Source: Phytoseiulus persimilis (Eukaryota > Arthropoda > Arachnida > Mesostigmata > Phytoseiidae). From it: a stretch of DNA of 64,000 bases. Below are positions 20,501 through 29,099 of this stretch, one piece after another. Position numbers and translations under genes: made by a program. The notes beneath the pieces were generated by a model. The model was not told the origin of the DNA. It saw only the letters and a list, made by a program, of their open reading frames with translations, and ran no database searches. The DNA lies in contig CM075103.1 of NCBI GenBank assembly GCA_037576195.1, forward strand, positions 23,622,001-23,686,000, given 5' to 3'. Position 1 is the first letter of the stretch. Each line of letters starts with the position of its first letter.

Positions 20501-22973
20501 GTATCTAGGAATCAGGTGGAACCAAAACACCGATTCCCTCGGAGTATTCACAGCGAACGCCGTCGAGACGTTTCGAAAAGCCAAGCCGAGCAAGCGCACG
20601 CTGTTGTCAGGAATGGCTCAGCTCTTCGACCCGCTCGGGATCCTGAGTCCGGTTACGATTCAAGCAAGAATACTGTTGCAACAGTTCTGGAAGGCAGCAC
20701 TCGATTGGGATACCCCGCTAGCCGGAGAACACCTCGAAAAGTATAACAGTTTCGTAGCTCAGATAGACGATGCGCAGAGGATTCTCATCTGGCGAACAAG
20801 GGCTCGCATCGACGAAGTCCCCAGACGATCCGAAATCCATGCGTTTTCGGATGCCTCGAACCAAGCTTATGGGGCAGTCGTCTTCGTGCGCGAGTTCTAC
20901 GAGGGCGATGAGAACCCAAGAGTCAAATTCATCTGCAGTAAACCCAAGGTAGCCCCGAACAAAGGGAAGTGGAACATCCATCGACTAGAGCTCATGGCAG
21001 CCCTAGTCTCCACCAGACTGGTCAATAGGCTCAGGCCGGCGCTCGGGGGCTCGATTAAGAAGACATTCTTCTGGACTGACAACTCGGCAGTCTTTGCCTG
21101 GGTGCGCGAGAAGCCTTCGGCTTGGAAGACCTTCGTGGCGAATCGCATAAAGGAGATCCAGCAGCTGTCAACACCTGACCAATGGTACTACATCGCGACC
21201 AGTCAGAACGCAGCCGACCTGCTCAGCCGAGGAGACCCACTCGACAACGAGGAAACTTTGAACTTCTGGACCCAGGGTCCAATTGGGCTTTCCAGACCGA
21301 GCTTACCAGCGCCGACAAAAGTCGGAAAAGAACATTTCATCGACGCGATAGAGGAGGCGAGGCTTGCCGACAGCTATAGCTCAGTCAGTCTCGTCGGGTC
21401 GACATCGAAACTGGAGATCCATTCACTTCTCAACGAGAAACATTTCTCGAGCTGGGGAAAAGCAGTACGAACTGTCGCCTATGTGAGGAGAATATTCACG
21501 AAACGTCGTCTCACGCGAGAACTAGACATGAGTTCACCAATTGATTCTTCGGAATATCTCGCAGCGGAGTTGACGCTGATTAAAAACCTTCAACAAGTTT
21601 GCTTCCCAGATGAGTTCGCCTCGGGAGGAAAGAAACGTTCCAGAAGCAGTAAGCTGTTTCTCTACAATCCGATGCAGGATGAGCAAGGCGTGTTGCGGTG
21701 CCGTTCAAGACTCGAAAAGTCGGGCGATCTCTCGTTTGAGGAGAAGTACCCGATTATTCTCGACGGCAAGAACTACTTCACGCGCCTGCTCATTGCCTGG
21801 ATACATGAGAAAAGAAGCCTCCATGCCCAGGGCATTTCAACCAACCTGCACCATCTTCGGTCCGAATTTCTGGTTCTCAAAGCGCGAAGCTCGACCAACA
21901 AAGTCCTCAGGGACTGTCGTGTCTGCGCACGGTATCGGGCAAAGCCAGCAGCGGTAATCACACCGCCGATTCCGGCATTCCGTATCGAGGAATCCAAACC
22001 TTTTGAATTTACAGGGGTAGATTTTGCGGGGCCGGTGTTTGTCAAGGATCAACAAGGGCAGAGGAGCAAGTCGTACATCGCCTTGTTCGTCTGCGCAGTT
22101 ACTCGAGGAGTACATCTGGAACTCACCCCAGACCTCACTACCTATGAGTTTCTGCTGTCGTTAAGGAAATTCATCAACAAGCATCCGGCCGTCAGGAGAA
22201 TGATATCGGACAATGCGGCTACGTTTCAGCGAGCGAGCAAAGAGTTGATCATCGCTCATGAAAACATCAGAAACGAAGAGGTTCAGAATCAGCTGGCGAA
22301 GCATCGCATCAAATGGGAGTTCATAACAGATAGATATCCCCAGAGCGGAGCATGGTGGGAACGCGTCGTGGCTCTGATCAAGAAGCCGCTTCGGAAAGCA
22401 TTGGGTCAGCATATCCCGACGTTCCGAGAGATGGAATCCATCCTTTCAGAAATCGAGTTATGCATCAACCTGCGACCGATATCGCACGTCACATCAAATG
22501 ATTGTGAAGCGCGCGCGTTGTGTCCAGCAGACATAATCAATGGCCATCATGCACGATCAAGATTCCCGGACACATCGGTCGCGAGGTTGCCGACCAGCAA
22601 TGCCGGGGTGGCAGTCATCGCGAACAAAGCCTGGAAAAGACAGGAGTCGATCCTCAGAGGATACTGGAAACGTTTCCGCGAAGAATATCTGCTACAGTTG
22701 CGTGGCGCGCATGAGGTTCTCCCGCAGAAACCGCACGAGCTCCAAGTCGGAGACGTGTGCATCGTGGCCGACCCAAGCCCGTCGCGAGGCCATTGGCCCA
22801 TTTGCAAAGTAGTCAGCCTGTGCGGAGGAGAAAGGACGGATCTCAGGAGACGCTCATGCATGATAAAGATGCCTAACGGGAAGATCCTCAAAAGACCACT
22901 GTCTATGATCTATCCTATCGGTGTGCGAGAGACAGTCAATAAATCTGGTTATCGAGAAAAACAATTCCATTGA
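17502..22973 (+). CDS. BEL/Pao gag-pol polyprotein
   Basis: One uninterrupted frame of ~1823 residues from ATG 17502 (a non-ATG codon opens it at 17493). The order is as follows. The gag domain has VKQEEKIPKFSGDPRQF, typical of BEL/Pao. Zinc knuckles follow, CIFCQLKNHTSAKC, CTKCLQRNHVAAKC and CKNCQGGHHSMLC (~residues 380-445). The aspartic protease is LLDIGSERSYI (~504). RT has VEKAFHQFEI, NFGISSSPWLY and YIDD (~935). RNase H has FSDASNQAYGA (~1115) and TDNSAVFAW. The integrase zinc region is followed by Asp in GVDFAGP, Asp in ISDNAATFQ and Glu in WWERVVAL (~1510, 1571, 1622). The C-terminal domain has LQVGDVCIV. The protease triad reads D-I-G where D-S/T-G is usual. Length and order match full Pao elements. 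Confidence 0.95.
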   Translation: MQIRLKQSVEQADYDAKRAARAALRSQITRKCNAMSEWMKNPSGLDEITLLSEMDMLESYLGKVESLNEDIREMLQPPTTATEITERQTWEDKNDVYDLSLRRAVRQAKDLRARLFPPLYNASAPGAPNGAQQSTSAQGPIVFPTDVFVKQEEKIPKFSGDPRQFREWFEIYESAVSSCSTLDMFKRLRSCLTGNALKTIQHLLLKDEFYKTAIDIIHEEYGSVFSAQYAYAADIFKHCTSKTFRSPDKWHSLVPLVSQDIKALKTLVKDFEGAAVMILPVLLDNLPTTVRSDFLRSHNVSQTNEAVLQLEALLKYLVKENKIKAAPSAARADGSGSSLDQSRFRQNANKNKHAFGESKARESHAFFGSQQSEGDPSCIFCQLKNHTSAKCRKVMSNSERVDIVTKAKACTKCLQRNHVAAKCKSKIKCKNCQGGHHSMLCLKTPAQDETATLMGISFNANSSRTSNCNKVLTNRIKRKSKLATGYAYVSTENGVELRRILLDIGSERSYITTRLASKLKAPITGKEFLINHTLGGQTSENHEYLRFGVYLTSRFAPSSPIPVECLGIPVITDTIFPPAEQLGDITEYADLLDNPEYKDIDILIGTDDLGQIWTDESKSEGRLIALKTRLGWFTFGKKAPLNSSPTTFCALQAHGTGPDENAECTAIKERTTSTESDIQFLFETEILGVEPPADDESLAELQRYDELFKRNIQRLQSGRYSLKLIFNDSFLSLGDNEKVSLMRLNTLISRSKREVLSAVDSEIQTYLRNGYIEEAPKREAGEFAHFLPLQVVKKLDPAAANGFRIRVVKDAGCRSKDLASLNDVLVTGPNLLPNIILVLTRFRSAAIAVIGDVEKAFHQFEIDESHRTFLRFFWRPGVSINQKAPIKEYWYRRLNFGISSSPWLYQAGVKYHLDNEKRTRPDEINFIEEIQNSIYIDDLSFKALNPGQAVDKIKKCREIFSSGGFPLAKWACNSRKVADQVSRDLSEESVSVKHGESNFKYLGIRWNQNTDSLGVFTANAVETFRKAKPSKRTLLSGMAQLFDPLGILSPVTIQARILLQQFWKAALDWDTPLAGEHLEKYNSFVAQIDDAQRILIWRTRARIDEVPRRSEIHAFSDASNQAYGAVVFVREFYEGDENPRVKFICSKPKVAPNKGKWNIHRLELMAALVSTRLVNRLRPALGGSIKKTFFWTDNSAVFAWVREKPSAWKTFVANRIKEIQQLSTPDQWYYIATSQNAADLLSRGDPLDNEETLNFWTQGPIGLSRPSLPAPTKVGKEHFIDAIEEARLADSYSSVSLVGSTSKLEIHSLLNEKHFSSWGKAVRTVAYVRRIFTKRRLTRELDMSSPIDSSEYLAAELTLIKNLQQVCFPDEFASGGKKRSRSSKLFLYNPMQDEQGVLRCRSRLEKSGDLSFEEKYPIILDGKNYFTRLLIAWIHEKRSLHAQGISTNLHHLRSEFLVLKARSSTNKVLRDCRVCARYRAKPAAVITPPIPAFRIEESKPFEFTGVDFAGPVFVKDQQGQRSKSYIALFVCAVTRGVHLELTPDLTTYEFLLSLRKFINKHPAVRRMISDNAATFQRASKELIIAHENIRNEEVQNQLAKHRIKWEFITDRYPQSGAWWERVVALIKKPLRKALGQHIPTFREMESILSEIELCINLRPISHVTSNDCEARALCPADIINGHHARSRFPDTSVARLPTSNAGVAVIANKAWKRQESILRGYWKRFREEYLLQLRGAHEVLPQKPHELQVGDVCIVADPSPSRGHWPICKVVSLCGGERTDLRRRSCMIKMPNGKILKRPLSMIYPIGVRETVNKSGYREKQFH

Positions 22974-23491
22974 GAGCGACAATTCGTCAGAGAATTCGTT
23001 TTTGTTTTCGGCCACTTGCCACAAGAAGCAATGATCGACTGTTTTGAATAACACAATCACAGTCGCACATCGATGTTCAAGTCGCTGAACACATTCACTT
23101 CCACACTTTTGCAATTAAAACAAAGACGGTCGAGGCACTTCAAGTTGAGAGCTTCTCCACGTCTGTTCTTTTCCCGGGGGAGGGATTCACAGTAGTCCTC
23201 CTCAGAGTTTTTTCAAGTCTTCTGGAAAGTCCAAGAAGCAACATCGGCATGTCAGAGATCGGCAACCTTCAATCGTTTTCACAGAAGCCTGAGTCAGAGC
23301 AAGGAATATTTTCCGCTTTCTTTTCTCAGAGGAACCATTGAGTGTCACATAGGTGGCTCAGAGCATGCAAATTACCTTCAACAGTCAACATCTACATTCT
23401 GTCTTATTCCCATCAGATAAAACCCTGTGGGAACAGGGCTGTGATTAATATGTATGACTAGGAATTAGACCGCCGGTTAATTCGGCAGGAG
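22974..23491 (+). other. Pao 3' untranslated region
   Basis: No gene between the polyprotein stop and the 3' LTR. There is no clear env frame. The last bases, GGCAGGAG, are the only purine-rich candidate for plus-strand priming. Confidence 0.6.
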
Positions 23492-24048
23492 TGTTGCGTG
23501 CACTTTAGGCGCAGCGCTCGGATGGAGCGAATACAGCAGTTAGAGCCGCGGCCACGAGGTGGCGGGGCAGAGAGAGAAGTACTGTTCTCTGGCAAGGCGG
23601 AGTGGTGAAGCAAACCTCGCCGCGCTTGGAAGTCCGAAACCTATCAACGGGCCTTCAGCCTCTTGAGGCATTCATTAATCATTCCAAAGTCAAAGTGTAT
23701 AAGTGTCAATGATTTCCACATATACTATTGTGGTCAAATAAATATCCAGAAGCCGATCTCTAAAGCGTGCGCTGTCGGGAGGAGTGAACAGGCGGCGCGG
23801 CGGCTCTCATTCGCGCCACCGTCTCTCCGGGTGTGTGGTGGTACTGGCGGTAGCTGGAATCCTTCCGGCAGAAGAGTTCGACAACGGACAGTCGCCGAAT
23901 CGAGGCTTCAACCCTTTCGGCCAGGCCAGGCTACCACTCGAGCAAACCCACGAGCCAAGGGCTCGGAACTCCTGACTTCGCACTGCAGCAGCAGATTGGT
24001 GGACGGTTGGCCCCGAAAAACCAGTCTCCTGTGTTTTGCGTTTGAAAC
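23492..24048 (+). repeat. 3' LTR of BEL/Pao element
   Basis: The same 557 bp as the 5' LTR with one seen substitution. AATAAA is at 23737-23742. It is followed by the target duplication and then by LINE copy A sequence (TACCACATATACGAG). Confidence 0.93.
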
Positions 24049-24052
24049 CAAG

Positions 24053-24590
24053 TACCACATATACGAGACAGAAGAACTCTGCGCCCGACTCGCTCTAGGC
24101 TCCGAGTCACACATTAGTCCCTGTATATAACTTATCTACCTCTATTTTCGTATGTCCTACAAACCTACACAACCGTGTGAAGAATAAATCCTAGTTTTCT
24201 GAGATGGTCGGGGAGTTAGTCGGGGAGCTGGTAACCGGATGATATAACGATCACAGTGGCCACATGTGTGTTATGCGCTGGCGGTGAAACCGGCATTGCA
24301 TCCGAGGGCGCAGGCGCGGGGTAGAGATCAATAGTGAAGAAGCGAAGGCACCCGGGACCAATGTAAAGCAAGAACGCGACCGGCGAGAATAGAAAGACCC
24401 TGCAAGAGGGAAATGAATGAAAAAAGCTTGTGAGTAGAAGAGTAGATTTGCTCGCCGACAAGTTGTGACCGTCCTCAAAACGTCCCTCTCTTCCGCTGCC
24501 CTAGCGTCAAAGGTCGACTAAGCATCCAGCCCCCGCTCCCAGTTGTGTCCGAGTAAGTTCGTCTTCTTACTCCGTAAGTCGTAGCTCCTT
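24053..24590 (+). pseudogene. Remainder and 3' tail of LINE copy A
   Basis: It carries the last codons of the LINE frame (CARLALGSESHISPCI, stop near 24130), an AATAAA at 24183-24188, then ~400 bp shared with copy B up to GTCGTAGC. GTCGTAGC at 24578-24585 is the intact, empty target of the hAT insertion found in copy B. Confidence 0.8.
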
Positions 24591-24754
24591 CTTCACCCAG
24601 ATCTCAGGACCTCACCTAGTGTGAGCTTTGGCAGACAGCGGAAACCTCCGTTACAGTATTGTCAGAGAACAGAGGTAGAGTCACAATACCGCACGGAGCG
24701 AGAATCAGGTATCGACCGCTCTCTTATCCGGCTTCCGGCTCTCCAGATTCGGAG
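24591..24754. other. Non-coding lead-in to 45-bp array, copy A
   Basis: No gene. Nearly identical to 48433-48595 on the right side of the hAT element, which fixes both hAT boundaries. Confidence 0.7.
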
Positions 24755-25160
24755 AAGCATGGTCAGATTGGTCCTGGAATCAGCCCACCAGACTCAGAAA
24801 AGTATGCTCAGATTGGTCCCGGAATCACTCCTCCAGACTCGGAAAAATACGCTCAGGCTGGTGCCGGAATCACTCCTCCAGACTCAGCAAAATGTTGTCA
24901 TATGCGTCCTGGAATCAACCAACCAGACTCGGAAAAGTATGCTCAGATTGGTGCCGGAATCACTCCTCCAGACACAGAGAAGTATGCTCAGATTGGTCCC
25001 GGAATCACCCCTCCAGACTCGGAAGAATATTGTCGGATTAGTCCCGGAATCACCCGTCCACACTCGAAAAGTGAAGGTCAGATTGGTGCCGGAATCATCC
25101 CCATGTATTCCAGGAGGAACGAGGACAAACTGACAGACGAAGCCGATCATAAGTAGTAAG
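24755..25160 (+). repeat. 45-bp minisatellite, eight units plus terminal module, copy A
   Basis: Units of 45 bp (GGTCCCGGAATCACTCC, AGACTCGGAAAAGTATG, CTCAGATT). The last one becomes CCCATGTATTCCAGGAGGAA and GACAAACTGACAGACGAAGC. Duplicated at 48590-49005. Open frames here come only from 45 being a multiple of three. Confidence 0.9.
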
Positions 25161-25242
25161 GATCCTCGGGTCCGGGGTACGAAAAATGAATTTCCGTAAC
25201 GGAGTGGTACGTAAATACATTTGACATACATCAGTAAATACA

Positions 25243-25534
25243 TCAGTTGGGGCCCCCGCGTTTTCGCGCTCAGTTTGAGCTCATCAGAGATGTATTTGGC
25301 TAGTCTCTCCTGTCCTCCATTTTTCTTTTCCCGAATCTGGATCCTGACACCTTCTCCCGTTTGGCGCACCCCTCGGACGTCGACTCCAAGAGCTCTGGAC
25401 GTCTCCGTGTCGATATTGCTGCGAAGGTTTCTGAGGACATCGGCAAAGATTTTCTCTCCTGTTCCGACGAGGATTGATCCTTCGTTCCGTCGCGAGGTCT
25501 TCTTGCCGTCTGTTTGTCTCTTGTCTGCTGACAA
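25243..25534 (-). pseudogene. Fragment of R1-like ORF1 (duplicated)
   Basis: It repeats the first ~97 codons of the ORF1 at 13544-14398 (GSILVGTGEKIFADVLRN, SRALGVDVRGVRQ). It is cut at the duplication junction where GPQL joins unrelated sequence. There is one seen amino-acid change (ENKNG to EKKNG). Confidence 0.88.
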
Positions 25535-25544
25535 TCTTTTGCCG

Positions 25545-25680
25545 AGTCTGGTGGAGTGATTCCGGGACCAATCTTAGTATACTCTTTGGAGTCTGGAGGG
25601 GTGAGTCCAGGATCGACCTGACCATACTTTTTGGACGCTGAGGAGGTAATTCCGGAGTCCATCTGACCATAAGAGCATGT
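25545..25680 (-). repeat. 45-bp minisatellite, three inverted units, copy B
   Basis: Counterpart of 14400-14540, with slight differences (TTTTTGGACGCTG against TTTTTGGGCGCTG). Confidence 0.8.
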
Positions 25681-25913
25681 ACCAATCAACCGAATGAGAA
25701 TATTGTTTCAGGGTGCCAAAAGTGTCTCGATGTCAGGGATCGTAGTCCGACCGCGCCGAGCGCGGCCCACTCTAGTCGGCCCCACTCTACATGTTGTAGC
25801 TCCCGATACGTGCCGGAACGTGAGTAAATCGTCAGCTAGAAGTTTGGAGCGAGGAGTGACTATTAAGTGACCGAACAAACTGTGTGCTTTAGTGTTTCCT
25901 GGATTGGGTTCGG

Positions 25914-28412
25914 ATGTTTCCGTTTTCTGAGATTTCCGAGAAAGTCACACACGGGTTACGACTGCTCGAAGGAAGAGGCCCCACCGTCCTGGCCGGCGAC
26001 CTAAATGGAAGACTCGACAGACCCACAAGCGCCAGAACCATCGCTCTGAGGGAAACCCTCGAAGCTTTTGGAATGTGGATCGTCTCCAAAAGCGATCAAC
26101 CCACATTCTCAGGCCCCAGAGGCAGATCTGTGATCGATATATTCGCTACGAACTGCCCCTACAGCCGAGTCCGATACCTGGGCCTTAACACGTGCATCAG
26201 CGAAGGCATCAATCTCACAGCGCACTCCCCGGTAGGCATGGAGGTGGTTGTTCCGACACCAGCGAGCCTGCCCTCCAAATGCCGAGCAAACCCGTCGCGC
26301 CGCATCGATCACACTAAACTACCCATCCTGACTTCGCTAGCCAGGGGAGGCAACTCGAGCCTAGATGCCGAGACATTGCTCGGCAGTTTATCCTGGATCC
26401 TCAAACGTTGCACCCTGCCGCCCATGGTGAGCACGGGCCGACCCTGGTGGACCCCGGCGTGCTCCGAGGCCAGAAAGAAAGCACAGCAAGCCAAAATCCT
26501 AAGTAACCTCCGCCCAGAGATGAAGCATATGGAACACGAGTTCAAAATGTCCTACAAGAGAACCCTCCGGGCAGCCAAGAAAACCTTCGAGATGAATGAG
26601 GAGAAGCGACTACTGGAAGAGGCTGCGGCCTCGCCACATAAGTGGCTCAGGCGGATGAGTCCGAGCCGGAGCACCTGCCCGATCGATCCCAAGACCCTAG
26701 TCGAGTACTTCTCTGCGATGTTTGCCGGAGCGAACACCATCCCTGCGGAGAAACCCATCTACATGTCGGCCTGGTCCGAGGAAATCATCAACTGGAGAAA
26801 AGAGCTTGATGCAGACTTCTCGATCGCGGAGGTCTACGAATGCATATCCAGACTGCCGACAAGAAAGGCTTGTGGCGAGGATGGACTCTTCAACGAACAC
26901 CTTAGATCGACGGACTTCCTCGCACCTCGCTGGACCGACATCTTCAACAAATGCCTCAACGGCGACACACTGCCGAAGGCATGGCGCTCCTGTATCATGA
27001 TCGTGATCCCGAAGGGGAAGGGCCCCCGTGAAGTTCCCTCTTCCTGGCGAGGAATCTGCAAGAAGAGCTGTGTATATGAGGTGTTTTCAAGCCTCATAGT
27101 TTCGAGACTGACCCCGTTCCTGGAGGCAGTGGGAGCCTTCCCAGTCGAACAGCATGGTTTCCGGCAAGACAGATCAACACTTTCCGCGTGTGAGACACTA
27201 CGCCGGGAAATCAACAAACAACTGAGCCGCCCGAAGGGTTCCCTCTACAGTGTCTTCGTGGATTTCAAGGCCGCCTTCGATTCGGGATCCAGAAGCCTAG
27301 CGCTCGAAAGGTTGGCACAAATTGGTGTCCCACCGCGACTCCTGAGACTCCTCTTCGCAATTCTACAAGAGAACTTCATAAAGATCGACGACGGGGTGGC
27401 ACTCCACGAAGCAATCCCTCAAACTACAGGTTTCCAGCAAGGCGATAATTTGAGCCCTTTGTTATTTACGGTTCTGACAGCCGACCTGCCGTCGAGAATC
27501 GCCTCCCCCGGTCACCCCTTCGCGAAATCCTTGATGTACGCAGACGACACCGTCGTGTTCAGCGGAAGCAGGTTCCATCTGCAGCAATCGCTGGCGAAAC
27601 TCGCAGACTACATCAGAGAGGTCGGACTGACCATCAACACGTCGAAGACAGAAGCAGTCAAGTTCCGAAACGGAGGAGGGTTCGCTGCCGATGATACCTT
27701 GAGACTGGATGGAACCCCCATCCAGTACTCATCGGGGTTCACCTATCTCGGGATACATCTCTCCACATCCGGCTCGTGCTTCGCCACACACATAGAAAAT
27801 CGAAGTAAGCGAGCAATCATTTCGGCATCCATGATAAGAGATCCTCAGGAACTCTCCCTCGACACCGCCCTGAGACTCTTTGACATGAAAGTCGCTCCAT
27901 CCGCGAGCTACGGTATCCAGATCATCTGGAAAGACCTCAATCACCGAAACCTCGAACAACTGGATAGAGTGAAATCGACTTTCTTGAAAAGAGTACTCGG
28001 CCTACACATCAATGCCCCGAACCGAATGGTCTACCTTCTCGCCGACACGCCCTTCTTCGTCGAAGAAATCAAGTCGCAATTCGCTCTCGAAGAGACGGCG
28101 GAGTTCAGGAAGTTTATCGTGATCAAGAACAGTAAGAAGTCATCGATCAGCCCGGCGTTCTACACCACGCCTGCAATGACGACGTCCAACTGGAAAGGGA
28201 CCAGCTTCGGCAAAAGACACCAGCTGACCCGGGGAGCCGTCCATGGGTTCCATTTCCTCGTCTGCCGGCATCAACATTTCCACGATGCGTCGCCAGAATG
28301 CATCTGCAGATACTGCGGCGAACGATGCACCCAGTTCCACATATACGAGACAGAAGAACTCTGCGCCCGACTCGCTCTAGGCTCCGAGTCACACATTAGT
28401 CCCTGTATATAA
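25914..28412 (+). CDS. 5'-truncated LINE ORF2, copy B (open frame)
   Basis: An open frame of 832 codons. It begins within the AP-endonuclease just before AGDLNGRLD, so the N-terminal half with the first catalytic boxes is lost. FSGPRGRSVIDI follows. The last endonuclease box reads TAHSPV where SDHSPV is usual. RT has GFRQDRSTLS, FVDFKAAFDS, TTGFQQGDNLSPLLF and YADD at 27537-27548. The C-terminus has CICRYCGERC, then H and C, a zinc motif. A TAG precedes the ATG in frame. The clade is not certain to me; it is an APE-type non-LTR element distinct from the other two LINEs here. It is not autonomous, but could encode RT. Confidence 0.9.
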   Translation: MFPFSEISEKVTHGLRLLEGRGPTVLAGDLNGRLDRPTSARTIALRETLEAFGMWIVSKSDQPTFSGPRGRSVIDIFATNCPYSRVRYLGLNTCISEGINLTAHSPVGMEVVVPTPASLPSKCRANPSRRIDHTKLPILTSLARGGNSSLDAETLLGSLSWILKRCTLPPMVSTGRPWWTPACSEARKKAQQAKILSNLRPEMKHMEHEFKMSYKRTLRAAKKTFEMNEEKRLLEEAAASPHKWLRRMSPSRSTCPIDPKTLVEYFSAMFAGANTIPAEKPIYMSAWSEEIINWRKELDADFSIAEVYECISRLPTRKACGEDGLFNEHLRSTDFLAPRWTDIFNKCLNGDTLPKAWRSCIMIVIPKGKGPREVPSSWRGICKKSCVYEVFSSLIVSRLTPFLEAVGAFPVEQHGFRQDRSTLSACETLRREINKQLSRPKGSLYSVFVDFKAAFDSGSRSLALERLAQIGVPPRLLRLLFAILQENFIKIDDGVALHEAIPQTTGFQQGDNLSPLLFTVLTADLPSRIASPGHPFAKSLMYADDTVVFSGSRFHLQQSLAKLADYIREVGLTINTSKTEAVKFRNGGGFAADDTLRLDGTPIQYSSGFTYLGIHLSTSGSCFATHIENRSKRAIISASMIRDPQELSLDTALRLFDMKVAPSASYGIQIIWKDLNHRNLEQLDRVKSTFLKRVLGLHINAPNRMVYLLADTPFFVEEIKSQFALEETAEFRKFIVIKNSKKSSISPAFYTTPAMTTSNWKGTSFGKRHQLTRGAVHGFHFLVCRHQHFHDASPECICRYCGERCTQFHIYETEELCARLALGSESHISPCI

Positions 28413-28859
28413 CTTATCTACCTCTATTTTCGTATGTCCTACAAACCTACACAACCGTGTGAAGAATAAATCCTAGTTTTCTGAGATGGTCGGGGAGTTA
28501 GTCGGGGAGCTGGTAACCGGATGATATAACGATCACAGTGGCCACATGTGTGTTATGCGCTGGCGGTGAAACCGGCATTGCATCCGAGGGCGCAGGCGCG
28601 GGGTAGAGATCAATAGTGAAGAAGCGAAGGCACCCGGGACCAATGTAAAGCAAGAACGCGACCGGCGAGAATAGAAAGACCCTGCGAGAGGGAAATGAAT
28701 GAAAAAAGCTTGTGAGTAGAAGAGTAGATTTGCTCGCCGACAAGTTGTGACCGTCCTCAAAACGTCCCTCTCTTCCGCTGCCCTAGCGTCAAAGGTCGAC
28801 TAAGCATCCAGCCCCCGCTCCCAGTTGTGTCCGAGTAAGTTCGTCTTCTTACTCCGTGA
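28413..28859 (+). other. 3' tail region after LINE copy B
   Basis: No gene. AATAAA at 28465-28470. The sequence matches copy A from 24131 and ends at the hAT target site. Whether the stretch is LINE 3' UTR or another repeat is unclear, since no A-tail is seen. Confidence 0.5.
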
Positions 28860-28867
28860 GTCGTAGC

Positions 28868-28906
28868 TAGACCCCATTTTCCGTATCACGGAACACGGAA
28901 AATCTG
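28868..28906 (+). repeat. hAT left terminal inverted repeat
   Basis: 39 bp. It pairs with 48379-48424, with one mismatch in the first 34 bp (CCGTATC against CCGCATC) and a 7-bp insertion in the right copy. Confidence 0.93.
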
Positions 28907-29030
28907 GAATACACATTCTAGCAGCTCTGACTTCTTGAATGGCATATGGCATCCCGGCTGCAGTGCCCTGCAGCTCGAATCCATCATCTCTTCGCAGGTT
29001 TTCCAGGGATTCACGGAGCCTTGATTTCGA

Positions 29031-29057
29031 ATTTCCGTTTTCCGTGTCACGGAAAAC
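29031..29057. repeat. hAT left subterminal palindrome
   Basis: TTTTCCGTGTCACGGAAAA repeats the core of the terminal repeat 160 bp inside the end. Similar sites are at 48062-48090 (CCGTGTTCCGGAACACGG) and, weaker, 48222-48245. hAT transposases are known to bind short subterminal repeats; that role here is inference. Confidence 0.65.
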
Positions 29058-29099
29058 GATCTGTCATCCGACACCACTCACAATATTTTTTCAATGTCT

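Larger units (their letters stand above)
16864..24048 (+). mobile_element. BEL/Pao LTR retrotransposon, complete and young
   Basis: Two 557-bp LTRs flank one long polyprotein frame. A duplicated CAAG (16860-16863 and 24049-24052; CCAAG if the LTR ends one base earlier) borders the element. Copy B lacks the insertion at the same site. The LTRs differ at one seen position (ACTCGAACAAA against ACTCGAGCAAA), so insertion was very recent. It is possibly still mobile apart from an odd protease box. Confidence 0.95.
14107..25225 (+). repeat. Tandem duplication, copy A
   Basis: Collinear with 25243-49072. The unit starts inside R1-like ORF1 at TCAGTTGGGG and ends at ATACATTTGAC. Removing the 7185-bp Pao element and its target duplication, and adding a 334-bp deletion, gives ~4263 bp, against ~4265 bp for copy B without its hAT insertion. 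Few mismatches are seen between copies, so the duplication is recent. Confidence 0.88.
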
